A stretch of DNA of 64,000 nt from Curvularia sp. ZM96 (taxonomy: Eukaryota; Ascomycota; Dothideomycetes; Pleosporales; Pleosporaceae). Position 1 is the first letter of the stretch. Every line of letters begins with the position of its first letter. The notes beneath the pieces were generated by a model that did no database searches, was not told the origin of the DNA, and worked only from the letters and a program-made list of their open reading frames with translations. Location: contig JAJGBQ010000001.1 of the NCBI GenBank assembly GCA_022457065.1, forward strand, positions 7,874,001 to 7,938,000, given 5' to 3'. Below are positions 23,060 through 34,600 of this stretch, piece after piece. A program made the translations under genes and the position numbers.

Positions 23060-24022
23060 TTACAGCCATTTTCTCATGCTCTTGAGACCCAGATTGCTAA
23101 AGTCTACGTTTTCCATTACCCCTGCGACTGCAATACTACAGTTATCCGCATGTATCTCCGAGATGTCCTGATCAATATTCCATTTATCCCTGGAAGTGTT
23201 GATGAATCCAGCGAGAGCCGTGCTGTTGTTGGTTGAGTTGACATTTTTGATCTTTTGACCCGTGCGTTCCTGTGTGGATGCAGAAAGAGCCTCCTCACAC
23301 ATATCCTTGAAGACCCTATTCGTCGCTTGCTGCCTCTCAAGCTGTTGGATGAGTTCTTCTCTGCTCTGTCGAGCCATAGAATCTTGATGCTCATCCGTCT
23401 TCACCATCAGCTCGTGTATGGCGCTTTGTGTCTCTACTGCTTCAGTATCTGCTTGCATGATCTTTTGCTGAACAAAAGCCTCATTCTGCTGCAACATGAT
23501 GTTCTTCATCTCTTCCATGACGTGTTCTTGGCGAGATGTTGTAAGACTGGGATGTATCAGAACTAGTCGAGATATGCGTGGGGATGCGAAAAAAGCTTAC
23601 ATTGTGATTGTATTCAGGCCGACACTGAGAGTACTTTTGCAGTCGCTCAGTTGCGCTCTGAATGTCTTGACGCGCTCAAGCCCGAACAACCCGACTTTCC
23701 ATCTATCTATCCAGAACATTTTGTCTCCTTGTGAATGCTTCATCCAATCGTTTACCTGCACTTGGAACATGTTGCATGCTATGTTACAATTCTTAAGAGC
23801 ATACTTGATTTGAATACTTTGTATAATCTGGGAGGAATCGTCTTGCAACAACCTATTCAAGCTGTTCAGAACTAAATGAACTGCCTGAAGGTCCGTGGTA
23901 ACGCTTTTTAGTATGTTAGGCGCATCTTTCACTTTCTCGATCGTATTGGCGAGGAATTGGATGCTCTGTATAGCGGCTGTGGCAACGCTTACTATTGATG
24001 CAGTAAGGCTGAGGGCGTCCAT
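23060..24022 (-). CDS. HeLo-like N-terminal-domain protein with two C-terminal amyloid-like motifs
   Basis: Exons 24022-23601 and 23546-23060 (54-nt intron) give 302 residues. The N terminus, MDALSLTASIVSVATAAIQS followed by helices to about residue 140, fits the PF17111-type fungal N-terminal STAND domain (Helo_like_N). A Gln/Glu-rich coiled coil spans about 145-230. The C-terminal 60 residues are Asn/Ser-rich and hold two copies of an N-x-S-x4-G motif at N247 and N276, 29 residues apart. Family knowledge: HeLo-like domains are thought to be membrane-targeting cell-death effectors switched on when a C-terminal motif is templated by an NLR. The adjacent same-strand NLR carries one motif copy. 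The stop may be bypassed by splicing. Confidence 0.75.
23096..23251 (-). repeat. Two copies of a degenerate ~23-residue motif (candidate amyloid pseudo-repeats)
   Basis: Copy A covers about residues 240-262 (core NNSTALAGFI) and copy B about residues 269-291 (core NCSIAVAGVM). They share Asn, Ser two later, Ala at +4 and +6 and Gly at +7, with aliphatic residues between. Alternating polar and small hydrophobic residues followed by Gly and Asn are typical of beta-solenoid amyloid folds. Assignment to a named motif family is inference. Confidence 0.5.
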
Positions 24023-24521
24023 TGTTGCGGGAGGCTTCAGAGTTCTATGTGAAGGTAGGTAAAGTGTGCAATGAATGGATTTAGAATAGATCACCTCACT
24101 GTGCATCTCTAGGTCCTAAATAATGAGATCCACAGACTTTCGCCGACAAGGCTGAAACTGGCTGGAGAATCTGCCTAGCACCCAACATGCAGGAGGGACC
24201 ACGATGGATTTGTATCCCTGCCACCATCGATGTTGAGGTCTGCGCCACAGGCCTATCTTATCCAGAACAGGCATCCATGCCGCTGATTGTAAACAACCCC
24301 AGACACTAACGCATGTAGCTATTAGCTGCGCTTGACAGGGTAGACAGTAAGGTACATACATCACAAACCAATTTTAGTAACGATTGCGAAACGCGATTCA
24401 TACCACCAAGTGATTCAGCGGTATTTCCACAACTGCGACAAGTACCCTGACTATTCTAGAGGCCGGTCATGGTCTTTTCCTAGTTCCGTAGTCTCCTTGA
24501 AGCTCAAAGCTATTACCCTGA
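24023..24521. promoter_or_regulatory. Promoter region of the HeLo-like gene
   Basis: 499 bp between the HeLo-like start and the 3' end of the next minus-strand gene. It should contain the HeLo-like promoter. No gene, RNA or repeat was recognised. Confidence 0.35.
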
Positions 24522-26410
24522 CTAGTTCGCCTTCTCCATCCAATACGGATACAGAAAGTTAACGTAGACTCTAAAGGTCATCCTCTTGCTTTGAAAACCT
24601 TGCGGTGTTTGCGGGACAGCGCTGTGGTAGAAAGCATGTCCAATTTGGCCCTGAAACACCATGAACTTGCATTTCATCGAAGTGGAGTCGCTGCACATAC
24701 GTCTGATGGCATCTTGGCCCATGGTACATGCCAAAGCGGGCATTCTTCACCTATCTCTTGTTCTGGTATGGATGAGAAGGCTTCTTTCCAATCATGTAGA
24801 TCATCCTTGTCATCCCTCCCTGCGATATCCGAAGGTTTTGACAAACTCATTGGAGTCGACGACGCATCACAACTTGGCTCGATATAGTCCAGCCACTGAG
24901 TGATCGAGTGAGTGCGATCTGTTTCTTCGCTGAACATAAATGTAGCACTAGCCTTGCGAAACAGCCCCTCTGCGCTCGTATCAGACCTTATCTCTTCCAG
25001 AACGCCTTCTGTTTCGTTATCAATGGACGTCTCGTTTCCACAGGGCCCATGATCAAGCGGAACCTGATGGGGTTCGCAGGGCTTCTTCCGTGCACTAACC
25101 ACCGCACGCTGGTGTATTTTCTTCAGCTCAACGTCTTCCTCGTCCCCCTGTTCATCGTTGACCCAGAAATAGTAATGCGGCACATCGCACCCACTGAACC
25201 TTACAAACCTCAGGTTTCCTAGCGATCTCTGCCGTTCGTTCTTCTCTCCCGCTCTTGTTCCAAAATCTAAATAAGCAGGGATATACCCCACAGCTCCTGG
25301 CCTCCACTTACACGCCTCGTATACTTCTGCCATCATTCTGCTTTTGTACCTTCTTTTTTGCCTCTTTCTTTCTTCTCTGACTTGCAATCTTGTTTTATAT
25401 CTTGCATTTTCTCTCCCCAACTTCCTCTTTTCCAACTTCCATTTCTCATACACGCTAGCAAGGCTCTTTGTTGGATTTCCAACCTTGCTAAGATGGAAAT
25501 ATAGAGTACCATTGCTTCCCTGAACGAGTGTGCGAGATGCCCACTCTTCACCCGTTTCTATGGAGGCAGTACGTAGGATGCCTTCTAATCGACCTTTGTG
25601 CGCCGCGGTGCGCACAGAGGCAGGGAGGAGGGGGGCAAAATCTGGATCTCTAATAGGAAGGTGCTTCAGACCAGGGAGGCAAATCTTTTGTTTACTGAGA
25701 GTTGTCATAACTTTCAGTGGTGCGTAGGGCATTTTTCGAGGCCGAGGATTTAGGAAGTGTGGAGTAGAGAGATCGGGGTTAACAGGCGGCATTGTCTGGT
25801 ATGGCCATTCTAAGAGTTGGAGTTTACAAGATGCTTTGGGCGTTTCATCTGCTAAGTCGGAGACTGATTCTGTGGAACTACTATCCCAGGATGTGTCGCT
25901 TAGTGCTTGACCTATGGTTTCGCGGTTATGTTTATCCCCGGTGTCTTGCGCAGCTTCCATCTCAGTTTCACTCGAGGTATCATCGCTAACACTTTCATTT
26001 CGTTCTCTTTTCATCTTTTTCTCGACCCTCTTCCTGTGTTTAGCTTTGAGCAATTCGGCCTTTTCTGCTGCAATACGATCTTGTTCTCTCTTCGTTTCTT
26101 GTTGCCTTTTCCGTAGTGCATTCAGATTCTCTCGTTCGGCGCGCTTTCTCTCTGCATCATTTCGCTTGAGCGCCCAAGCCATCTTCGCCTTTTTCATGTC
26201 TTTGCAGTATATGCCACGCTCCTTTGCCGCATCGACCAGCTCTCTGTAGTTATAAGTATCGTAGATGGAATTTGTCTTGTCTCCATCGCGCACTTGATGC
26301 GTACCGCCTCGTCGATGTACAGCAGATTGTGGAGCTTTGCTGCGTTCCAAAGGTCTCGGGGATCTTTGATGCACGGCATCATTCTTCTTCCAAGATTTCT
26401 GTTTAGGCAT
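24522..26410 (-). CDS. Charged protein of unknown function with a SAP-like N-terminal segment
   Basis: Exon 26410-24701 and exon 24650-24522 join in phase 0 across a 50-nt intron with GTATGT donor and TTTCAG acceptor, giving 612 residues. Near residues 50-85, RELVDAAKERGIYCKDMKKA followed by KMAWALKRND resembles a SAP-like helix-turn-helix. A long Lys/Arg/Glu helix (about 85-140) follows, then an acidic Ser-rich tract. The middle part has conserved-looking WKLEKRKLGRENARYKTR and FVRFSGCDVPHYYFWVN. The second exon ends with FRVYVNFLYPYWMEKAN, a composition that looks coding. I do not recognise the family. SAP-like plus basic coiled coil hints at nuclear nucleic-acid binding, but that is a guess. 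Confidence 0.7.
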
Positions 26411-26765
26411 CTTGTCGTTCTGATTCTCAAATCTGCGTTGAAGATATACTGCTAGGATGAGATTTGAGGGACCTTTTTCTTATATGGAATACCGAGCCAG
26501 GCGAAACTGTATAAAGGTCCATATCTTGACCGGGACCTGTCTGAAAGGATTGTGGCTTGACTAACTTTTTGCGACAACGGCCTTTGTTCCATTGTTAGCA
26601 TGAATGAAGAATCAATGCGAAGATTCGGAAACAATGTCATATAGGACATGCACACGGACATAGACACGACCTCACTTCCATGTTGGAAATAATTCATTCG
26701 CAGGAGTCTAGGGTATCTCACTGCGACATGTTAACTTGCAAACATTTGTGCTGGGTAAAACTTGC
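26411..26765. other. Intergenic region, charged protein / glutaminyl cyclase
   Basis: 355 bp between the start of one minus-strand gene and the stop of the next. It holds the promoter of the charged protein. Nothing else seen. Confidence 0.35.
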
Positions 26766-27979
26766 TTACAATTCCGTCTTCTCAGCTTCTTCTTTTCGCT
26801 TCTCTGTTTTGAAGTCAAAGGATCCTTCCAACTCCATCCATTCAGCCGTAAAAGCCATGACTAACTTTGTCCAATCTTCCACTGTGTCCGCGTCAAGGTG
26901 TTCTGCATCATCATCCATAGTATGCCACACATTCGGAAAGGGCGAAGGAATTATGTGCAAGATCTCAACGCCGCGAGCCATGAACGGAACATGGTCGTCT
27001 TGAACGAAACCGCCCAAAAAATCATGGCTCTTTTTGTTCGCATCCGGTAAGAACGGTCGCTCAGCACGAGGCTTCTTATCCTCACGCTTCGCCATCTTGG
27101 ATGGGTGATTCGGAGACGACTTCATCAAGCCGAGCTTTCGCAAGCGCTCCTCGACTCTTGCCATGTTCTTGTACGCCCAATGTGTAGTCATGAAATAGGA
27201 GGGTACTTGCGGGTTCTTAGAACCCAGAAGATCAAGGAGGAGGAATAATTCGATCGAATCGAGAGGGGTGCGATAAATCGATGCCGCGGCATGGAAGGTC
27301 GATTCCCAGTCTTCAGCAAGAGCCCTGCCCGTGACAAATTAGTAATTGTTCATACTTACGACGAGGGCGTTACCCACCTTGCACCGTACAGACTATCTGT
27401 GTCGGTCCAGCTCTTGAAAGCCTCCTCGCCGTCTAGCAGTAGGACTTGAACGCCTTTGTGTTCCACATTGAAATCATCCTCCTTGCCCTCTTTCCACTTC
27501 TTAGTCAAAGCAGCATCAATACTGCGCACAATGTGCATGATCATAGCGCACGGTGCCGCACTATCTGTGGCTCCAATGAACCCTTCAGGTGTAAACTTGC
27601 TGTCGTAATGGGCGACCAGTGCCAGCCTGGACACGTCACCCTCCATGGTGCCCGGTGGATCGCGCGTGGCTATGATATTGACAAAAGGCACCTCCTTGCC
27701 GTTGCTTACCGGAGTCTTCGACGTGGAATTGTGCAGTTCTATCTTCCATTCCGGTAATTGCGACTTGAAAAAGTCTACAAAATGTTTTCGCACGGCAACA
27801 TTGCCCTCGGTACCAGATACTCTGGGGATCAGTATCGGCGCCAACAAAGAGCCTTTCTTTATGTCGAAGTCATCGCCTGGCCCGGGCAGGTGCTTGAGTG
27901 TCTCATCGCTGAGGTCGTGGTACGCGGAGCCGAGAGAAAGGAACGAAAGGAGCGTCAGGAACGCGCAGGCGAACAACAT
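26766..27979 (-). CDS. Secreted glutaminyl-peptide cyclotransferase (M28 family)
   Basis: Exons 27979-27378 and 27324-26766 (53-nt intron, phase 2) give 386 residues. The signal peptide is MLFACAFLTLLSFLSLGSA. Zinc-site motifs of the M28 fold are all present: ALVAHYDSKF (the His is replaced by Tyr-flanked HYD as in QC enzymes), FIGATDSAAPCAMI with the bridging Asp, LLLDGEEAF with the Glu, and PSPFPNVWHTMDDD with the final His. VQDDHVPFMARGV is the conserved QC loop. Family knowledge: forms N-terminal pyroglutamate on secreted proteins. It shares a 409-bp divergent promoter region with the next gene. Confidence 0.92.
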
Positions 27980-28388
27980 AATTGCAACCTATCACATGAA
28001 TCATGCACAAGGAATCAAAAGCGCTGACAGAGAATAGTGGTGAATCAAGCCATATACAGGAGCATAATGGCGGACGGCTTCGGGGAGAGGAACCGTGGCA
28101 TCTCGCGGACCCTGAGACGTCGGCCTGTCAGCGCCGGTCGGGGCACTAGTGCCGGACCGCCGGCGCACGTGACACCGCGACACCGGAAAACTCGAAATCC
28201 GTCTCGTCTTCTGCTTGTCTGTCATTGGCCAATCCTATTTTACACGAGCGACAAAACTGACTACCACCTTATGCCACGGTCCTTCTAAGGTGGCATTGAG
28301 GTGACGTATACGCCACGGAATCCGCCGCCCAACCATTACAGTCGTATAAGGACCCTCCTTGCTCTTCAACTCATTCCTTTCGGTTAAC
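27980..28388. promoter_or_regulatory. Divergent intergenic region, glutaminyl cyclase / mitochondrial protein
   Basis: 409 bp between divergent starts. The centre (about 28100-28200) is GC-rich. A CATTGGCCAATC stretch, containing a CCAAT box on both strands, lies near 28223-28234. Confidence 0.45.
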
Positions 28389-29720
28389 ATGCAGCCGCGG
28401 TTGTTCGTGTTTGCGGCCACTTTCAGAACTGCTGCACCGGTAGCAAGAAGTCGGGGACCAGTCACCCAGGCACACCTTGCCAGTTTCGTGTGCCGAGCAT
28501 GTCAGAGAAAATTCTCTACTTCCCCGACGCTCCGTTTGTTCGGGAAATCGGTAAAAGAAGGAGCCAAAGCAGTTGAGAAAGAGCGGAGTGCGTGCAAGCT
28601 CTTGATCGAGACATGACCATATCAAACTGATGAGAAGTCAGAATATCCGTCGAGACTACTCATCTATGATGCGGGTGACGCACGAACCACATGGATTTCT
28701 TTCTGGAAAGCAATGGCCTTGCTGCAATTTGGCACCACCCTGGTCTTCGGAGTGCCACCACTGTGGAATAACGAAAACCAGCCTGATACAAGGGTGAGGA
28801 AAATGCAGGCAATTCTGGGTAAGTTTTCTTATCACCCTCATTTACTTCTACAATTAGAGTTACCATCCCCAAAACGTCTTCTATCCTTTCATTCAACTAG
28901 TGATGCTGTTGGCATATGACTCTTTCATGACTTCCTCACATCCTCTTTCTACATTTTTTCATCCTTTACAAAACCATCCTTTATATTTTATCAGAACACC
29001 TAAACCGCGTAAAGGTTCAACATGCATGACCCTATTCTGCAATTTTCCGTATCCCTATTTACAATGTCATTGATATTTCCTTACATCAACCGCACTATCT
29101 AACAACCTCGTCCAGTCGGTATCTTGGGCACCATACCCACCCTGACTCTCGCCTATCTCACTGCACCCTTCGTGCACCAGATCTTCTTGCAAATCCCTGA
29201 GTCTGCCCGGCGCTCCCGCCACGATCTCATACGTTTCGCCACCACTCTACGCAGGAACCCCCTTGCAACAGCAAACACCAAACTCGAATTTGTCACGCTG
29301 CGGATATTTCCATTCCGTAAACACACCACTGCCTTCTTGCACGAGCTGCGCGCCCTGCCAGAACGAAGATTCCGCCTTGCTAACATTGAACTTCCGAAGA
29401 CGGACGCATGGGCACAGAGGCAGAGAGAGAAGGGAGTGCTGAGGAGGATACTCGAAGTAATCAACGAGCCGAGATTCAAGTTCTATGTCAAAGAAGGCAG
29501 GTTATTCACGATGAAGACCAAGGTGCCGGGGGTGTGGGAGGAGGTGGCAGCAAGGATCCGAGATCAGACCGTTGCGGAGAAGGAGGAGCAGGAGAGGAAG
29601 GCGAGAGATGGTGTATTGGCGGCAAGGAAACCCGTTGTCCTGGCGAAGAGAGTGGTCAAGCCCGTTGTAAACGTTGATGAGAAGATTAAGAGGCAGACGA
29701 CGAGGAACTTGAGAAAGTAG
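28389..29720 (+). CDS. Predicted mitochondrial membrane protein, TMEM70/TMEM186-like layout
   Basis: Three exons were reconstructed: 28389-28587, 28642-28818 and 29116-29720, with phases 1 and 1, giving 326 residues. The Arg/Ala-rich N terminus with RKFSTSPTLR looks like a mitochondrial presequence. The second exon opens with YPSRLLIYDAGDARTTWISF and leads into a first hydrophobic segment ending FGVPPLW. The third exon begins a second one, VGILGTIPTLTLAYLTAPFV. A basic Arg/Lys-rich tail closes the protein. Two close membrane spans and a matrix tail resemble TMEM70/TMEM186-type assembly proteins, but I cannot assign a name. The 297-nt second intron is long for this window. Confidence 0.72.
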
Positions 29721-31612
29721 GAAACTGTGGGCTGCACTAGGCACACGTATTGACCAATGTACGTAAAATGCGAAGTTTGAACCATATTCATGTAACGGCA
29801 ATGATACAGATATCAAACCATGGAAATAGTTCCATCATCTGGTAATCAGAGCAAAAGCTCTCTCTTTTTTGACTTTTATCTCACGAAGTTGAAGATTGCG
29901 TCTTGCCATGCGACCCTCGAGACTTGGGTCGTCTGTTCTAGGAAAAAAGATCAGCTTTGAGGCTCAACTGCATGAACTAAGCATTTCCAAGCAATGTGGC
30001 TCAAGAATATTAAACAGCATTCATCCGTCACTCCGCGGGTCTCCATGCCTCTGTCCCCGCCTTCTCGGCCTAACAGATTGCGTGTGTGGAATCTCCAAAG
30101 CGGATTGTTAGCGCATCTCTTGTACTTTGCCTAAATACCCCAATTCCTCTATGCTTGCACACATGGGAGCACGGTTCTCTCCCGCGATGCAGCAAAGTTG
30201 CGACGGTAATGGCTTTTCACGTTCAAAAGAGCGGCGCACCCAGAAGCCAACTCCGGATTGATCTGCAGTGAGCTCTTTAACTGATGTTTGTAAAGAGAGG
30301 AAAATGACAGTAGCTACGGTGTAAACTGGACAAACACGCGCGAGTTTCATCTATACCCAGCGATATCGATGTAGCCGATCATGATGGAGCGATAGTGACG
30401 TCATATGTACCTGGAGTCACAGGTGTAGCCCATGCGGCACGGTCATCCAATGGTACTCCATCATCTCATCACCATCGCTTCCTCTGACTTCTCAGCATAG
30501 CCAATTATCCCACGTCACTTTTTCTTGACCTGGAGTCGGTCGTCCAACAAAAGCTAGAGATAAGCACAGCTGGTATGTTAGTTTTCACATGATATGTTGG
30601 TTGCCACACCGCATCGGCCCCATGCACCCTCATGGCTCAGCATCGTTATCTACGCCGTACCCTTTCACTCTATGTGATACAAACTCTGTATCATGTGGGG
30701 GCTATTCTTTTGTGCCAAGTTGTTATAGGGGCGTGCATCGGGACAGGTTCTCATCCTTCTGCTATAGGATGTACACCATGTGAAGCACTATGAGAGTCCC
30801 GCTTTCACTGTGGCATCTAATGTTAAGTGGTTTGTAGGTGCAAAGACGATTGAAATTACGCATCTGCTTCTATCATCTGTGTAAATTTTGATTTTTTGCA
30901 TACATTCTATTTTGCTTCGTTTAGCCAAACACTCGATGATTTTACAGCTAAAGAACTTTACTTCTTGAAAGCAAATACGCCGCAGCAGACCATACTCCTC
31001 AATACGAAAAGAATTCATAGCATCTGCATGCTACAAATGGCCTGACATTCCAACCCAACATTTGCTCATCCAGTACATTTTGGCCCCATAGCTAACGCGC
31101 CAAGGAGGCAACAAAGAGAAGTCACACCAGGCCAGTATTCTTGATCCAGAGCTTCCTGGGAGACCATCTCACAAACGTCACGATCGGAGCGTATCAAACG
31201 TACGCCGCATGTGTGAGAAGGAGGCGGAGGCATCCACGGCGTGAAATCTTTTCCATGTTGAGAACGATTCTCGGACTCCGTCTTTAATGGCCCCCCATCA
31301 AATCGTTGCCAACCTTGTGATTCATTGCAGCAACCCCTAGTATTGTCAGTGGCACAGTTACAACCGTTGTTCTCAGGAAGCGGCGAAGTCGTCCATGCGA
31401 CCCAGGGGTCATGAGGGATTTTCCTCGTTCTAGTCTGAACGTTCTTGTCTGCCACCTGGGAAACTCATCCAGTAAGTGCATCGGTTTGTCGAATATTTAA
31501 ACCCTCTTGAGGTTCAATCAAAGCTATCAAAACTCCATTCAGTCATCCACACTCAAGTACAACTCTATACCAAGCTCTCAACACCCAAGGAGTTTAGTCT
31601 CCAATCATTGAG
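29721..31612. other. Intergenic region upstream of the subtilase gene
   Basis: About 1.9 kb without a supportable gene. A TGACGTCA palindrome is at 30396-30403. An AT-rich element (TATTTAA, about 31494-31500) lies some 115 bp upstream of the subtilase ATG, followed by a C/A-rich leader typical of fungal 5' ends. Confidence 0.4.
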
Positions 31613-34600
31613 ATGGAACTACGCCTTTTCCTCCTTCTTGCGCTGACCTGTCTTAGCGTTGATGCCTCTTTGCCATACAGTCTACCTGATCTATGTGAGT
31701 TTCCTTAATCACATCAATTGTGTACCATCAAGTACGCTAACATCTGCTAAGACGAGGATATACTCGTTCCACGGGAGCTGACATCGACTGGTACTACTTC
31801 TTTGGTCACGGGTACCATTTCATCTGGAACGCCGACGACCGCTCCAGTATTAATTACTCGGATCACCAACTCTTCCAGCGCCTACCAATCCCTCAGCGGA
31901 GTGTCTTTCAATACAGCACCCTCAAACTCTTCATCGATCGCGGCGTCATTTGACAAATCAAGTATTATCAGCCATTTTCCATCACCTGCGAACCTGACTT
32001 CGGCCACGCACACTCTCAGTCACTTCAATTCGACCGTGCAAAATCGTCCTTCATATACTCAGACATCCAGTGATAGCTCGTCGACCTCAAGCTCAAAGCC
32101 AGAGATATCATCTCCAAGTACTTCAACAAGCTCCAAGAGCCCTCCGCCATCTGATAACTCGGTGATACCAACTTCATCTCTACCCCCTGCATCGATTTCT
32201 CCAATCGTAAACGAGAGTACGCTTCCCTCGGTCTCCTCCTTGCAGAAGTCAGAATCGCACACTAATTCCCCCGTCACCGTTACCGCTACGGTAAGTGCAT
32301 CCAACGGGGTGCTCAGTACTGTCACCATCACAACCTCAAAGCCCGACGTTTCGGAGCATGAAAGCATGTCTCCACCTCAAACATCACAAACTCCGGCGGC
32401 TTACCCAGCGATTTCAGGAGAATATGGCCTTGAAGTTATGCTCGGCAATGTCGCTTATCAGCTTCCTTCGTCTGATGAACGCCCCATGGAGGTCATGTTG
32501 ACCAACGGTTCCATTGCACAACTTTTTCCAGACCGGATCATCTTGGAGAGTCAAACTATAACCGTTCCATCTGATATAAGCAGTGTAACAGAGCTGCCGG
32601 GCGGCGTTACTGCAAAGCCTGCGGAGGCCAGTAGTCCCAATAGACCAAATGACAATGATGACGACGATAGTCATCATGGCGGCGGCCTCTTTGGAGCTTT
32701 GGGAGGTATCGCCAGTGGCGCCACTTCAGCTCTCGGAGGGGCAATTAACGAAATTGGCGCTGTTAGTACAACTGCAATGGCCTTTGCAGGAGGAGCTGCT
32801 GGCGCAACCACCGGTTTCGCAGGCTCCCTCACAGGAGCTATTGCGGGCACGAGCAACCTTGTAGCTTCATTCAATGGCATCCAGAAATCATTCAGTGGAA
32901 GTCAACTTTCGAAGAATGCATTGGAAACTCTGAACGGCGCCCATTATCTGAGTCGTCAATCTTTGAACTGGATGAAGTCGACACAAAGCCTTGTCGAGGG
33001 CTTTTCGAACCTACCAGTAGATGTGCAGTCGAAGTTGCGGGAAAGAGTTGGTGAGTTTGCAAAGAAAAATGGCCAATTGGATCAATGCAAGCAGGCCTTG
33101 GAGTTGTTCCAAAACTTCCCCTGGAAGGAGGCTGAACTACCAAATCCAAGCCCAACAGTAACACCAAGCGGAACGACTCAATCCACCAACACAAATTCAA
33201 TCTCAAGTGCGCAGAGCTCTTCTCTTTCGCAGAGTGCGACAAGTTTCAAGTCTTCTACGAAACCACAGTCGACAACTCGGAGCGAAAGCACAAGGACTTC
33301 TAGCCAGACTTCTTCATCGAGCAGTGGTACTCCAACCCCAACCGCCGAACCTGTGCGCGAATACTTTATAAGTAGTAAAGACGGCACGGAATGGCCTAGG
33401 TTTGAGAATCTTACCAAAAACATTGATGTCGTCAAAGGGACAGTAGTAAGATGGGATAACATCGGCGCATACATGTGTCTTGCTATGATGAATTCGACAC
33501 AAGCAGAAGAGATTAAGAAATCGCACGACTTCGTCAAAACAGTTTTTCTGAATGAGGGTGGGCCAGAATCGGATGACTTGGACGGAATGGTAGAGCACTA
33601 TCGAGCGGTTGGCAAAATAAAGGAGGAAGAAACGGATCCAGAGAAAGCATTGGGATCACCATCTCCTGAGAACCTCTCTATTAAAGATTCAAGTATCGGT
33701 ACCAAGCTTGTTTCGCGCACAATGGGATCACCCGACACCAATGCTCCATGGTGGAAGAAGATGCTCTCTGCACCTCCTCCCAACCCAAATGAAGCTCCCA
33801 TCACACCATCTGAGTACCCCGGATACCAGGCTGATGAAACCGGAGGATCTGGAACGACTATCTATGTTCTTGACGATGGTTTTGATATTTCACTTCCTGT
33901 AAGTGTGCTAAGTACCTATTCTTGCACTAGACTGAAAATGGCAGGATTTTGCGACAAACGGAAGGACCATCAGTACTCATGTTATCCCAAATGAGTACAC
34001 CTTGGTGCCCGAAGTCCGCCATCGTGGCGTTCCCGAAGATATCCGAGGCCCTTCTAGGCTTGCTCATGGAACAATGTAAGGCTCAACTCTAGACTAGCTA
34101 CTAGATGAATACTGACTTTTATGTTCTTGCAGAATGGCAAGCCTTGCTGGTGGTGCTAGAACAGGTGTCGCACCGAGAGCGAATTTGTATTTGATCAAAG
34201 TCAAAGGGCATTACCTCCATAGGTCCGGCAATGACGCATCAACTTCATTCCATACCGTACTCTCAATCGAGTATTTCACTCAGCACATCAAATCTCATAT
34301 ATCACAAAGAAGCAAAGCTCGGCGCAATGGAGACCCGGAGTTGAGATCCGTAATAAACATGTCGTCAGGTAAGAAATAACTCGAGTTTCTGCGTTCTCAT
34401 TTCAAAATAATGATACTGGGAATATAGGAGTTAAATCGAATACGTACCCTAGTAAAGAGAAAATGGATTCGTACAAACGCGCTTTCCAGGAGTTCCTGGA
34501 CTTTTGTCAAGAGAACAAGATACCATTGGTCGTCGCAGCGGGCAACACGCCCAGAAATGCAGATGTCAACGAGAATATACCACACGTACAGTCTAAGCCC

